The notes under the pieces are model-generated. The model did no database searches. It had not been told where the DNA came from and saw only the letters and a list, made by a program, of their open reading frames with translations. Shown here one piece after another: positions 49,161 through 61,318 of a stretch of DNA of 64,000 nt (positions are counted from its first letter, which is position 1; each line of letters opens with the position of its first letter). Position numbers and translations under genes: made by a program. Source of the stretch: Himantopus leucocephalus (taxonomy: Eukaryota > Chordata > Aves > Charadriiformes > Recurvirostridae); the NCBI GenBank assembly GCA_003993805.1, contig RSEF01000001.1, positions 73,793,591-73,857,590 of the forward strand, in the 5' to 3' direction.

Positions 49161-52100
49161 AGGCTGGTTCTCAGGCAGTGCTGGAAAAAAAAACTATGAT
49201 TAACAATAATAATGCAACTTCTTCAATGCACACATGAGTATCAAATTACCTGTGTATTACTATTGTAGGTTAAAATGGTATCTTTTTGTAGAGCTTCACC
49301 GAACTAGGGTCTCGTATTGCCGCACCTTGAACTGGTCTGTAGGGGAAAGCTGGATTGCAAAGGTCTCTGTCCCAAGTGTCACTGGGAAGACTCTTCACTA
49401 TGAATTCAAAAATGCCATTCTTAGCATTGCATCCACACGGTTCTGCGTTCTCACAGTAACTGCCTTTGTTGACGAAAAAAAGACAAAAATGCATGTTTTT
49501 GAAATAATGGTACATATGAAAAAATAGACAACAAGAGAGTAGAAACTCCCTGGAGTGGAGCACAGAGGAGGACAGCGTTTCACACACATTCTTTTATTCT
49601 GTGGCTCCTTTCTACATCCCCATAACACCCCCAACTCTGTGAGTCCTGAGCAGGGCTAACCTTGCTGAACACGTGAGATCTGACGAGAGCACAGCACACA
49701 GCAGTATGGCTGCAGGCTAATGCTTTTATTTTTGTAACCGTGTATTCCTAAGAGCATGGTAACAGGAGTTAGGGATCAAATCCATGCTTCTTGCATAACT
49801 GAACAGGGTATTCCCGCTAGGCTACCTGGCAAGAGATCAAACATTCCATATCATGCCTTAAAAAAAAAAAAAATAAAGGAAAGGGAGAAATACAAAGAAC
49901 AGCCATGGCCATAAGAGAAAAGCAACAAGTATTCTAAGGCATCCCCTTAACAATGCTCCTAACAGGCACAAATTACTTGTTTAATTTTAAAGTCAACACA
50001 TACAAGAGGCACAGAATCTGCAACACTCTCAGACACCTAGCTATTTACCATGCAATCCCAGTTACCATTGCATACTCAAACCAACCCCAGCTATCCAAAG
50101 CTTCTCCACTTCACTTTGTTTTGGACATGAACCTCATTGCTGGCCATTCTTCTATTGCTGTAATGAAGTTAGGAGTTGTCACAAACTGACTAATCCCCCT
50201 CTGACACACGAAGAGGACATTAACCCAAGGATGAAGGAGCCAGCTACAACTACCAGCTACCATGTTAGCAAGTCATTGTGAACATCATCCTTCTTTTGAT
50301 TCCGACCACCTCCATTAAGTTCCTTTAGAACAACATCGGTGCTAAAATTAGACCTTGTTTTGAAAAAATTGAAGGTTAATTTTTTTTGCCATTCTGAAAG
50401 GCTCAAATAAATGTCAGCATTCTGATGAAAATTCACTGCACTCCCTACCCAGCTTTGGATGTGCCTTTTTTTATTTTTTTTAATCTTCTGTACTTTTAAT
50501 TCCTAAAGGAAGAAAGAAAAAGAGATGGAATTTTCAAGAACATTTCTTCTTTTTTTAAAAATAGCTCTTTTAAAAATTCATATTTTTCAAATCACGTATA
50601 TTTAAACTGGGAACTTTTAATAGTATTTTATCAATTTCCTACATTAGCTTCAATGTTTTTTAAATGTACATTTTAATGCTTCAAGACATAAGTCATTGCT
50701 GGATGCAAATTGGGGGATTTCTGAATATATCTGGAAAGTTAATAAAAAGAGAAGCGTGAAAAGAGATGCAAGACCCTATATTAAAGATTAGAGTTAAATA
50801 TAACTGGAGAGAGAGAAAGATGTTCTATTAAAAGCCTACTGAAAATATTAGTGCATATTAAGAACCTATTGACAAATGCTTGTCCAAATAGTGACAGCAG
50901 GACACTCAATACATTTTAGGACAGTCTGTTTCCAAACAGAATAATGAGGGGTGAAAGCAGGAAAAAAAAAAAAACCTTTCATGAAATAATTCATTTTAAT
51001 TATTGTCACCATCAATTAGGACTCAGTCCTGCACCATTTAATTGTACTTTTGACATTGCCGCCTAGAAGCATATTTCAAAAAATGAAGTAATACATGGTA
51101 AAGAAAAATTTGCACTGAAAAAAATGTCTTTAATAAAAGCTTGTTCCCGCAGAGTTAGTTTCAAGCTGGATACAATTTTTCATCTTTTCAAATATAAAAA
51201 CTAAGTAACAGAAATCAATATTGACTGGGAATGAGACTCACCTCTGTGAGAAGAAGTTCATCCAAACTCTTTGCTGTCAATGGCAAGCTCCTATTTTAGG
51301 ATTTAAGTGGGTGTTCAGATGGCTGGGTTTTGTGAATAATTGATTATTTGATTCAGTTGTTGAACCAAAAAATTAAACTGCTTTCTTCCAAAGTCAGTGC
51401 CAAACCACACTGTTTTCAGTGTATTTGGTAAATAATAAAAGCTACATAGTTTTAGGGTAAATTATTATTTACTATTTGTTTGGTTGGGACCAACTTTAGT
51501 GCTGCCATTTTTTTCCAGGTATATGCAAAAAAAGCAAAGGGCTAGATTCATAGACGAGCCTAGGCATCACCTTCAGAGATGTTTTTCCAATTTCTACTTG
51601 CCTGGAAATCTAGCGAAAAATTGAAATTCTTACGTGAATTTTTTTTTCTTTCTGAATGAGCAGTGAAATACATGTTAAACATTTCCAGTGATGTTATTAC
51701 TCTTGCATTTCAATCTTTCAAATGCTTTCTATTGCTGTTAAGTATTCACATGAAGTTATTTCATTTCAAAGCTTACCATATCAGGCTATTATAATTCTTC
51801 TGTGCTGCAGGCCAAATTTCCTGGTGGTCCTTAAAATTATGCCATATTAACTGCTTTATAATAACTGCATACCAAGGTGCCATGTTAATTTCACAAGATT
51901 TTTCCCTAGAAACATGAATTTATTTTGCATCTGTATTATAACATGGGGTCCCTACTTAATTCTGTTTCTAAGACCTCCAGTTATAATCTTTCTTTTCATT
52001 TACAAAGCAGTAAGATATACATCTATCACTTCAGACTTTAATTCCCCCCTCCATTTTAGAGAGATGCAAACAGGCAAATATAATAATGTGCAACACAACA

Positions 52101-53243
52101 TCCATTTTAACAGTATCTTTATCACTGTTTCAGCATAAAACCGGTGAACTTATTTAATAAATATTTCTAATAGTACTTCTATGTGCTAGCTAAACTGCAT
52201 AGCTCATTCTTTAAAAAAATAGTAAAGTTAAGCATCAATAAATAACTACTCCAGGCTTTAATTTTTTTTGCTGTTCTTGGGAGAACACAAAGGGCTGAGG
52301 AAAAAAAACATCCTCAAATCTCACAAGTCTGGGGAGTTTCATACAATCTGGAGAGCAGGAAAGGGGTGTGCTCCAGTCTTAAAGCCTCTTCCCTGAGAAA
52401 TGGGCTACATTTGTGCACCCCTGTGGCACGTGATATGGTTCTGTTGTGGTCCCTGTGAGCATCCTGACCAGGAGCTGCCAAACAGAAGGACGGTAGCTGG
52501 GTGATGGTGTAGGACTCCCCTCTGTCCCCACCACCTTATGACGTGGTCTAGGACATCCAAACAGTTTGCTTAAAAATACATCTAAAAGAAGCATTTTGTG
52601 ATTTCTATAATGTTGTCCTCATTGTTTTAAATGCCCAAATGAGCGCATCTCAAATTCACAAATAATTTTGCATTGACTGAATGGTTATTTTGGCAAATAA
52701 ACAATTTATGACAAACAATTCACTACATCCATTTCAACATGGCCTTCAGTAGTGGGTGAGTACACCCACTAAAAGGAGCCAGAAACCAAGAATTTTCAGC
52801 AGAAAGGAAGACAGGACTGCAGCCAAGCTCCTAACCTCTCGGTTCAGGCTGAGCTTCAATCAACAACAAAAGACATGTTCTCACATTTATATGGATCATG
52901 AATATGTCCTTGAATTTCCTGTTGAATGCAGAGAATCAAGGTTGAGCCCAGAAATTCCGTAAGTTTGTTCGAGGGAGCCTCTCTATCTATTTTTGCCTAA
53001 GTATTTTGCTGCCAGGCAGAGGTGCTCAGCTGGTTTGCTAAAGACAAGCTGCATCCTGCTCTGAATGGTGAGACATCACAGCTCTCCTCTGCCTGCACAG
53101 CCTCAGGGTACTCCTGCTTTTGAAGTGGGTGGTTGTGGATGTGTCCGTGTGTGTGTGTGTGCTGCGGTGTGGGGGACTTACAGACTTGACCTTTCCGGCA
53201 TTGTCCCGATCCGATATCAGGGAGGTTCCGTTACGATCCCAAG

Positions 53244-53343
53244 NNNNNNNNNNNNNNNNNNNNNNNNNNNNNNNNNNNNNNNNNNNNNNNNNNNNNNNNN
53301 NNNNNNNNNNNNNNNNNNNNNNNNNNNNNNNNNNNNNNNNNNN
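53244..53343. other. Assembly gap of exactly 100 N
   Basis: Unknown-size gap. The right edge is 13 C (53344-53356). The left edge (about 53180-53243) is CpG-rich compared with its surroundings and was not recognised. A TG microsatellite lies at about 53145-53161. Confidence 0.95.
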
Positions 53344-53904
53344 CCCCCCCCCCCCCATCTTTCGTCTGTCACCATTTGTTTCAGGGAATTTACAAGTCGT
53401 CTCTTACAGGCATACAGGGAAGTGGGCTAAGCACGAAGATGGCCAGGAAAGGTAGGTCAAACAGCATCAGGAGCAAGAAGCTGATGTGTAAGGAAAAGAG
53501 TCAAAGGACTCGGGACCTTCACAAAACAACCGCTGCGAGTGGGAAAGAATATCTGAAAGGATCCAAATATATAAATGTAAAGGAAGAGGAGGAATTTTTG
53601 GGGGTACCTCAAAATGAGTAAGTAGGACTTACCAGAAGGCAAATGAAAATATAAACCAGCTACAAGTTTGTTCCTGAAAATTCAGACTGGCCTGGCTGTG
53701 ACGGCACTAGCTCCAGTGGGGAGTAGGGGCAGCACCTACCTCTTATTGTGCTGACTGGTATTTACAGTTGAGAGCTCCTGATTTTATTTTGGGCTTTATT
53801 CGCTATCATCATGTGGACTGTCGCACAGTACTCCACCTTGTCTCTATCACTGCAAAGTACTTCATATTCACCACTACCCCAGAACCACTAGAAAAGCAAC
53901 GTAG

Positions 53905-53980
53905 ACGTCACACAGGGTGAAATCTCAGCTGCCGCTAAAGTCAATGGGAGTTTTACTCTCTGACTTTCGAAGCATGTAGC
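53905..53980 (+). repeat. Ancient amniote interspersed repeat relic
   Basis: GGGTGAAATCTCAGCTGC followed by AAAGTCAATGGGAGTTTTAC resembles the common old amniote element with 'gtgaaatcctgg...aagtcaatgggagttttgcc'. Divergence is high; family name uncertain. Confidence 0.45.
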
Positions 53981-56900
53981 GAACCCTTGCCTTTAGCTCT
54001 ACGTGGCTTGACTCTTACCCATAAGAGAGGGTTTTAATTGTTCAGGAGCCCACTGAACAAATAGTCTGCTAGCTACACCATAGTTACTTAAGCTGGACAG
54101 GTTCCAATCAGGGCTACTTACCACTTCAGCTGAAGCAGCAGTGATGCCATTGGAAGTGCCAGCAAGGATGAAGAGGGTTAATTAGCATGGTGGGTGGTAA
54201 AAATGCCCGCAGTTGCCAGAACATCATCTCCACTTGGGCTCCCATCACAGTAACTCCCTGGGTTTATCTGAACCAGCAGTAGCAGTGATGAGGTAGTTTT
54301 TGCTCCTACTCCTCTTTGGAGACCCAGCCAGGACAGGCAGACTGTCACATTAGGAGTTCCTCATTTCCCTCTTTGAATATATCTGTATGGAGGCAGCAGG
54401 AGCTTGGCCTTCAGTGTGCACCGTTACCTTCAGAGAAGGGAAGAAAATAGAACAAATTAATGCCAAAACCAATATTGTTTCAGTCACATTCGGTATTTTA
54501 TAGGCCTGTTTTGTTCAGTTTGGAATAATACTGTTTACGTCCTGAAATCTATGCTGGGAAACATACAGAATGTACATTATGGAAGAATTCCCACTGCTGC
54601 TACAACCTCAGCCTCTGCATTTCCAGAAGCTCAGGACTCTACATCCATCACCTGCATGATGCACTAGTGCCAGGTTTGCATTAAGAAACAACTGTTTTTA
54701 TTTAGCTCTTCCTGAAAATTAACTTTGGCTCACTTTTTAAACTGACTGGCTTCATTCTGCAACCACCAGAGTAAAAGAATAAATACTCTGTCACATTTTT
54801 TCATGACATCAGAACTCATGCCGTATCAGCGGTGTTATCTGCATCAGAAAGACTAGCAAAAGGAGGTAAATGGTAACTGCAGGCTGATGCTCCGGCTAGA
54901 CAGATTTTTGTGCTTGGCTTGAACCCACTGATTTCAAAATGAGGCCTCATGCACCTGCTTGCCTGGAGCAGCTTATAGGATTGGGGTCAGAACTGCAGCT
55001 ACCAGGGGAAGCCTCTCCCTCAAGCCTGCCTCCAGTTTTTTATCATCGTCATGCTTATATCATCTTTAGTAGCACTAATGCAGCCTGATCGCTCTAAATT
55101 ATGTCATACTCGTAGAAGGAAAAAAAAATGCCTGTCTGCTCTCTCCTTCTTTGTACTCTCCTTTTTTTTTTCTTTTTAAAAAAAACTTATTAGGTATGAT
55201 GACCTCTGTGAGAATGCCAAATTTATTTTGGCAGATTTGGCTGCTAATTCATATCTACTAGGACTGAGAGACATGATCTGAATTTGGGATGTCTCTCTAT
55301 TAATAATCTGTTTGTTATCTTAATAAATATTTGTGATTTGTTTATCTGACACAGATGACATGTTTATTATTACAAATATGCTTATTGGTCATGATTCACA
55401 TTGGTCTCTATTATTTTGGACTGTTTTCATTTATCTGTAGGCAGCTCATGCTGTTTTATATATTCTGTCACAGTTGGTTGTGTTTTGCCTTTTTGTGCTG
55501 ATCTCTGTAAAAACCACAACACATAAGAAATTAAAAAACAATGAGAATGTTTCCAAAATCGTCACTCCATCACATCCATCCAGCAGTAATTTAAATGTGT
55601 ATGAAACAGAGTACAAACCTGAACAGATGGGAAGCTTTTAAACAAATCATAACTTAAGACATCAGCAAATAACTCTTGGCTGCTTTAGGATCCAGACCTG
55701 AAACTAAGACAGAGACAATGGAAACACTGGTGGTGTCTGTTGACCAAGTCCCAGGTACCTACATGCTCCTGCATGGTGACATCTTTGGAGAGAGGATTCT
55801 GTTTGCTCATGTGGCCTTGATCCCTCATTCAGATGTGTGATGATGTCCTTGTTCCTCAGTAGTGCACGGAAAGAGTGTTAGGTAAGTGTAGTTGGAACAA
55901 AGATCTGATGCTCACTGCTACAGGATGATGTGAATGCTGAAAATTCAGACAGGTTCAAGGTGAGACCAGACAAACTGATAGAAAAGAAAATTACTGAAGG
56001 TTTTTTTTTTTCATGCAAGGGTAGCACCTCTGGCTCGGGAAGTCTGGTTGGAAGCATATTTTGGGAAAGTATCACTTTGTTCTGCTCCCACTGTAATTCT
56101 CTTTCCTAGCCATCTGATTTTTGTTATTTATATGCTCTTGAAGTCTTACACAGTGGACTTCCACCTAAGTTTCAAGACCTGAGTCTTCCTTTTGACCATA
56201 TTCAGCATGTCTTTATAACAAGTACTCAGACATTCTCTTCAGTTTACTGAGAAGCACTTCAGATACCTCCTGCCCTCACACCTTTCTGCCTCCTTCTGCA
56301 CATTGACTTCTCTTCCACAACTTCCACGTCTGTCTTGCCTGCAGAACAAACATCAGGCTTCCCCCCTGCCTCAGTTTGCCCACCCCAGAGACTAACAGCC
56401 CCTTGCATCCTCAGTCCTTGGCCCCGTCCATTCTCACCGGTCTCCCTATGTATCATGCTTCCCAATTCACATCGGTTTTCTCTCCCCACCATCCAGCCAC
56501 TATTACTGCTTCTGGCTCCTAAGCCCTCCCTCCCTCCAGGAACAAGACCCCTTATCCTTTGCCATTTCTCTCTCCACCTTCCCAAGGTGAGCGCTGCAGA
56601 GAGTGCTGCAGAGGGAAGGAGTAACTGAACTGTCATCTCTGCATGGGGTGGAAAGAAGTAGCAGTGCTGCTGTGAGCTTTTGGGAGTTTTTTTTTCTTTT
56701 TTCCCTCTTTTAGAAATGAGTGTAGTGGTGTTTGAGAAGATACTTCTGCTCACTACCTGCTAGGTCTGCTAGGCTGCTTTGACATGGGAGATGGGCAAAT
56801 ACAGTAGCCAGCAAATCGGTGGGGAATTTATCTCTGGCCAAGTTAAATATTGCAAGGTTTCAGCTGCTTGCCTTGTCACTAGATTGGCTTCAGCCATTGC

Positions 56901-57939
56901 CAAAATCCTATCGGTTGTGAAGAAATTCACAAGACAGAATGGGCTTGCACCCAGAGCTTAACCTTACGCTAAGCTGACGCATGCAACACAAAAACTAGAC
57001 CTGTGATCTGCTGCCATTTGACCTATCTCCTGCTCTTTATATCTGGGCCTCCCAAAACAGAGTGGTCTTTTGTGTCCTTTGCCAGAGGCTGTGTAGACAG
57101 AGGTCCTACTGTATGGAGTAAGTTGCAGGAATGTGGATGGTGGTAGCTCTCTGAAGCAATTCTGCCGTGTTCCTGAAAGAAGAGTCTGGAGCACGTTCTG
57201 TTGGTTTTGAGTAACAGGATACTTTTTGTCTCTTCATTGAAGAAGAGAAGCTCCTTGAAGTGCTTTCAGACACCAAAATAGAACACAGAAATATTTATCA
57301 CAAGGCAGCATGTCTGAGCACAAGGGATCCTGCCTGTAAGCAGATTTGAAGGCAAAGGTTAACCTGAGCAGAAGCCTGACCCCATAAATAATGAGCAACA
57401 AGAGATAGGAACACGTCTGAGCAGCAACCTCTTCAGCAAATATTTGGCCTGCCTCTAGCTGGACCACACTGTGTATCAGCAAGTCTGAAGGATTACCTCA
57501 AAAGCCAAAAACAAAGACTCAAGTTTTAAAAAAACTGCATCATTTAGAGAGTTCCGTCCGTTTAGCTTGCTAAAAATAATATCATCAGGTGATCTGATCA
57601 GTCACCTTCAAGGAGAGAAAAGCTTTAGGACTGAAGAGCTCTTTACCCTAGTGGAGAATGGCATAAATACTCATGGCTGGAAAGTAAAAAGGATACATTC
57701 AAATGAGAAAAATATTCCAACTTGTCAACAATGACAGAGATTAACTATAGTCACAAAATATCAAGGAATAAGACAAATGCTCTACCTTTTACTATCTTCA
57801 CAGTGGTACCAGAGGCATTTCTGGAGATACATTTTTCTTAAACTCATATTCCAGGTTCAGTAGCTGCAGGAGATTATATGGTCAGTCGCACATCAGGCCA
57901 GCTGCGTTATTGATTTGTCCTGGCCTTAATTTCCCCGGG

Positions 57940-58500
57940 AAGTCAGCATCTGCTTACCCCTCTTACATATCGGGAGCACAGACCACACAAGCTATGCTTG
58001 CAAGGTGGAACAGGATGCCATGGAGGGTCTGTAATTAGAAAGCGTTAGAGTCAACAGCAGCCCTTCCTCTGCAGTGAGCAAAAGCAGGAGGAGTCCTCCG
58101 GCATCTTCATCCTTAGTCCTGCACCTAAAATGCAGGTGGTGTGGTCTGCAGTCCTACCTACATTCTTTAGACTGAAATCTGCAACAAGGTGAACTCTCTC
58201 TCTCTCCTGTTGGGGCTGATGAATTGTTAATTCATACAGATACCACAAAATCAGAAGCCAAGGGAAAATATCTTGTTCTATAAATCAAACATAAAGAGAT
58301 GAGATGTGGTAAGGACAAATACTTCGGTTTCTGTCAATGTGGGTTTTTTTCCTCTTCAGTGGAACACAGCTAGGCTGACATACAGATATTTTAAACAGCT
58401 GCTCATCAGAAAAATGCTATATTGTAGCCTTAGCTGAAATGTATACTGTTCATGCATGGTTTTTTGTTTTCTTGACAGTATTTGATCTCTGCCACTGCAG
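57940..58500 (+). repeat. Left arm of a large imperfect inverted repeat
   Basis: The reverse complement matches 58931-59516 over about 560 nt with indels. Anchors read by eye: AAGTCA..ATCTGCTTAC at the outer end, GAGGGTCTGTAATTAGAAAG near 58024, the 182-nt core 58144-58325, CTCTTCAGTG..ACAGCTA.GCTGACATA near 58360, TATTGTAGCCTTAGCTGA near 58421, and CTTGAC.GTATTTGA near the inner end. No known element recognised. Confidence 0.85.
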
Positions 58501-58930
58501 AAAAAGCTTCTAGTTGGAGTGTGAGTTTAGACTTAACATTATCCTATTTCTTCTTTTTTTTTTCTCTCTTTTTTTTTCTGTGTATATTACGCAAGGTCAG
58601 ATCACACAAACTCGTCCCATCTGAAAATCTCCATGTAATTCAGTGGGACTAGTCAGATAAGATTTGGAGAATCAAGCTCATTTCCATTTTTTCATTTTAC
58701 TGCAGTATTTACAAAAGACTGAACAACTGTCAGTTCAAACAAAAACCTGACTGACTCTGAAGAAAATGTCTCTGTGTAGCTTTTGCTCTCTAGAATTAAT
58801 CAATTAAGTGGTCAAAGCTTAATTTCATGAAAAAGACGGGAGATAATGTAACATTTAGCAACATTAAAAGGGAAAGTGCATTCTAAAGAGGGACCTTGAT
58901 TCCTTTTAATTTGCAGTAAATAATGCAAGG
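58501..58930. other. Spacer of the large inverted repeat
   Basis: About 430 nt. It holds T-rich tracts (about 58553-58579) and an old amniote repeat relic (58598-58683). Weak similarity between the inner edges (ACATTATC near 58538 and GATAATGT near 58842) suggests that the arms may once have been longer. Confidence 0.6.
58598..58683 (+). repeat. Ancient amniote interspersed repeat relic
   Basis: CAGATCACACAAACTCG, then TTCAGTGGGACTAGTC and TTTGGAGAATCAAGCTC. This resembles the widespread reptile/bird motif of the type 'ttcaatgggactactc...gtttgcaggatcaggccc'. The family name is not certain from memory. Confidence 0.45.
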
Positions 58931-59516
58931 CTGCAATAGCTCAGTTCAAATACAGTCAAGATTTTAAAATGTGTCAAAAATACACATCTCAGCTAAGGCT
59001 ACAATACAGAGTTTGTACCTTTTTCCTGATGAGTAGCTGTTTTAAAATATTTATATGTCAGCTTAGCTGTACTTCACTGAAGAGAATAAAAAAAAAACAT
59101 TGAAAGAATCTGAAGTATTTGTTCTTACCACATCTCAGCTCTTTATGTTTGATTTATAGAACAAGATATTTTCCCTTTGCTTCTGATTTTGTGGTATCAG
59201 TATGAATTAACAATTCGACAGCCCCAACAGGAGAGAGAGAGTTCACCTTGTTGCAGATTTCAGTCTAAAGAATGTAGGTAGGACTGCAGACAATGCCACC
59301 TGACTTTCAGGCGCTGGACTCAAGTAGAAGACGCCAGAGGACTCCTCCTGCCTTTACTCAATGCTCATCTGAAGCAGAGGGAGCGCTGCTGTTGACTCCA
59401 ACGCTTTCTAATTACAGACCCTCAGTGGTGTCCTATGTGATTGTGGGCAACAGACTTTACTTGGTCTTAGCTTCATTTTATCCATCTGTTTAACAGGTGT
59501 AAGCAGATAGTGACTT
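58931..59516 (-). repeat. Right arm of the large imperfect inverted repeat
   Basis: Inverted copy of 57940-58500. Its core 59112-59291 is about 97% identical to the left core; the flanks look nearer 75-85%. The outermost part (about 59430-59516) resembles a MIR-type SINE in plus orientation (GATTGTGGGCAA, then TTCATTTTATCCATCTGTT). A 66-codon ORF at 59293-59493 is judged incidental. Confidence 0.85.
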
Positions 59517-59812
59517 GGCTTAGACTCAAGATGGTGAAACATCTCTCATTGATCTGAATAGTTTTGGATGAGGCCTCAAGTGAAAGAAGCCTGAGTGAAA
59601 GAAGCTTTCAGGAGATGCAGATTTTTTTCCCCATCCATGAATTATGCATGAGTACATTGTGATTGTCTTGATTCTATCCTCTATTTTGAAATTATTCATC
59701 TAATTCCTGCAGATTTTTTTGGGTCTGTAGGCTGTTTGCAAGCATTTCTGAGAATCTCTACTCAAGCAGCTGCTAACTTCCAGGTGGGGCTGAAAACGCC
59801 CCATCTTCCCCC

Positions 59813-60025
59813 CAGAAATCAGGATGGAAGGTGGCAACACAAGACCGTGATTCTTGTATCTCTTCCCTCCCATCTTTTTTTCTAATTCTGTCTTTATTCT
59901 ATGATTTGTGTTATGCTTNCAGAAATCAGGATGGAAGGTGGCAACACAAGACTGTGATTCTTGTATCTCTTCCCTCCCATATTTTTTTCTAATTCTGTCT
60001 TTATTCTATGATTTGTGTTATGCTT
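59813..60025 (+). repeat. 106-nt direct duplication around a single N (59919)
   Basis: Copies 59813-59918 and 59920-60025 differ at about two positions. It lies just outside the right arm of the large inverted repeat. Confidence 0.9.
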
Positions 60026-61273
60026 CCCTGTGCGTACTTCTCAAGAACTGGATAAGAATGGATCCGGTGGGAAACACTGGCTGTGGGGATGTCACTCGAG
60101 ATTCTGCCACGGTTTTGAGAGAGACAGGAAGAAGGGAAGAAAATGTTCGGTTAATTAAGGTGGGTTGGCAAACATTAAATCTGCCTTTCCTTGAGTTTGA
60201 CCTTGAAGACCAATAATCTTTGTTGTATTCAGGTGCACTTGTACACAATCCTCCTTCTCCTAAAAGAAAGACAATAGAAATACATGTCTTACAGAAGTAT
60301 AACAAACCTTACCATAAGCTCATAAGCTTATGATAATAAGACCATAAAATCACAGCTGGGAACCTAAGCTAGGTGCCTTGCATCTCAAACTGTTAGCACT
60401 TTGGATACTGAATTACCAGGAGAAAGTTGTTACCTTGCAAGGCCTGGGCATGTGAAGGAGAATGGGGTCAAGTGCAAGAAATGGGGAGAACACTGCTTGG
60501 ATTTGCTGTGAGGAGCTCCTGTCCAGGAGAAGGAGATGGAGTGTAACTGAGAGGAGGGAAATGCCTTGAACAGAATTTCAAATGGAAAAACATTGGAAGC
60601 CTCTACCTGTCAAAATGCTGGAGCGATTTGTTCGCATCAAGTTTCAGTGAGCTGTTGCAAATTAAAGTGGGATTAGGACCTCTCAGAAAATGTTACAAGA
60701 ACACTCTGCAGTGAAAATTTTTCTGCAGATGAAACACCTGAAGATGTTACTACCTTCCTTATCGTGTATGCTTATTAGTATACCCTTAGTTATGGATTCA
60801 CTTTACTCTGACTGAATTAAATAGCTAAATAAATATAAAATTAAATCATGTAGTATTAGACCTTTCCATTAAATCCTGGGGCTTGAATAATTTGCATTTT
60901 GTTTTGTTTTTTATAATGCATGCTTATTTTAATTACTACTGCTGCACTTTATTTGTAATTGTCTGTGCAATGCCCAAGCACCTTGCTAAGTGGATAAGGG
61001 AAGCACTTTATTCCATAATAACATAATTAATCCATTATTATTCATTATTATTTTTTTCTGGAATGGACTGAAAAGAATCAGGACTTTGAAAAATACAATA
61101 CCAACAAATCATCTATGGCAAAAATAATTTTAACATAATTCATACTTTCCTTATCTTCACCATTGTTTCCTTCTAGATATCATCTCTCCTAAAGAGAGAA
61201 GCAGCAGCATTTAATGACCTGAAGATCGGGCTAAATGCCAAAGATGTTTGAAATCAGAGATCTGTCCCGTCCC

Positions 61274-61275
<2 letters not shown>

Positions 61276-61318
<43 letters not shown>
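61276..61318 (+). repeat. Poly-C tract of 43, ending at a single N
   Basis: Preceded by GTCCCGTCCCGTC and terminated by N at 61319. The true length and any adjoining sequence are unknown. Confidence 0.85.

Larger units (their letters stand above)
44961..57939. other. Intergenic, no gene recognised
   Basis: AT-rich unique DNA with the repeats listed separately and a 100-N gap. ORFs up to about 165 codons occur (for example 56259-56753 minus) but none resembles a known protein or carries paired splice sites around conserved sequence. Long A/T-rich stretches at 50350-52140 and 54400-55560 hold nothing recognised; they could include conserved non-coding elements, which needs a cross-species alignment. 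Confidence 0.6.

Noticed and set aside
56259..56753. 164-codon minus-strand ORF
   Set aside because: Low-complexity pyrimidine-rich template with no domain; probably compositional.
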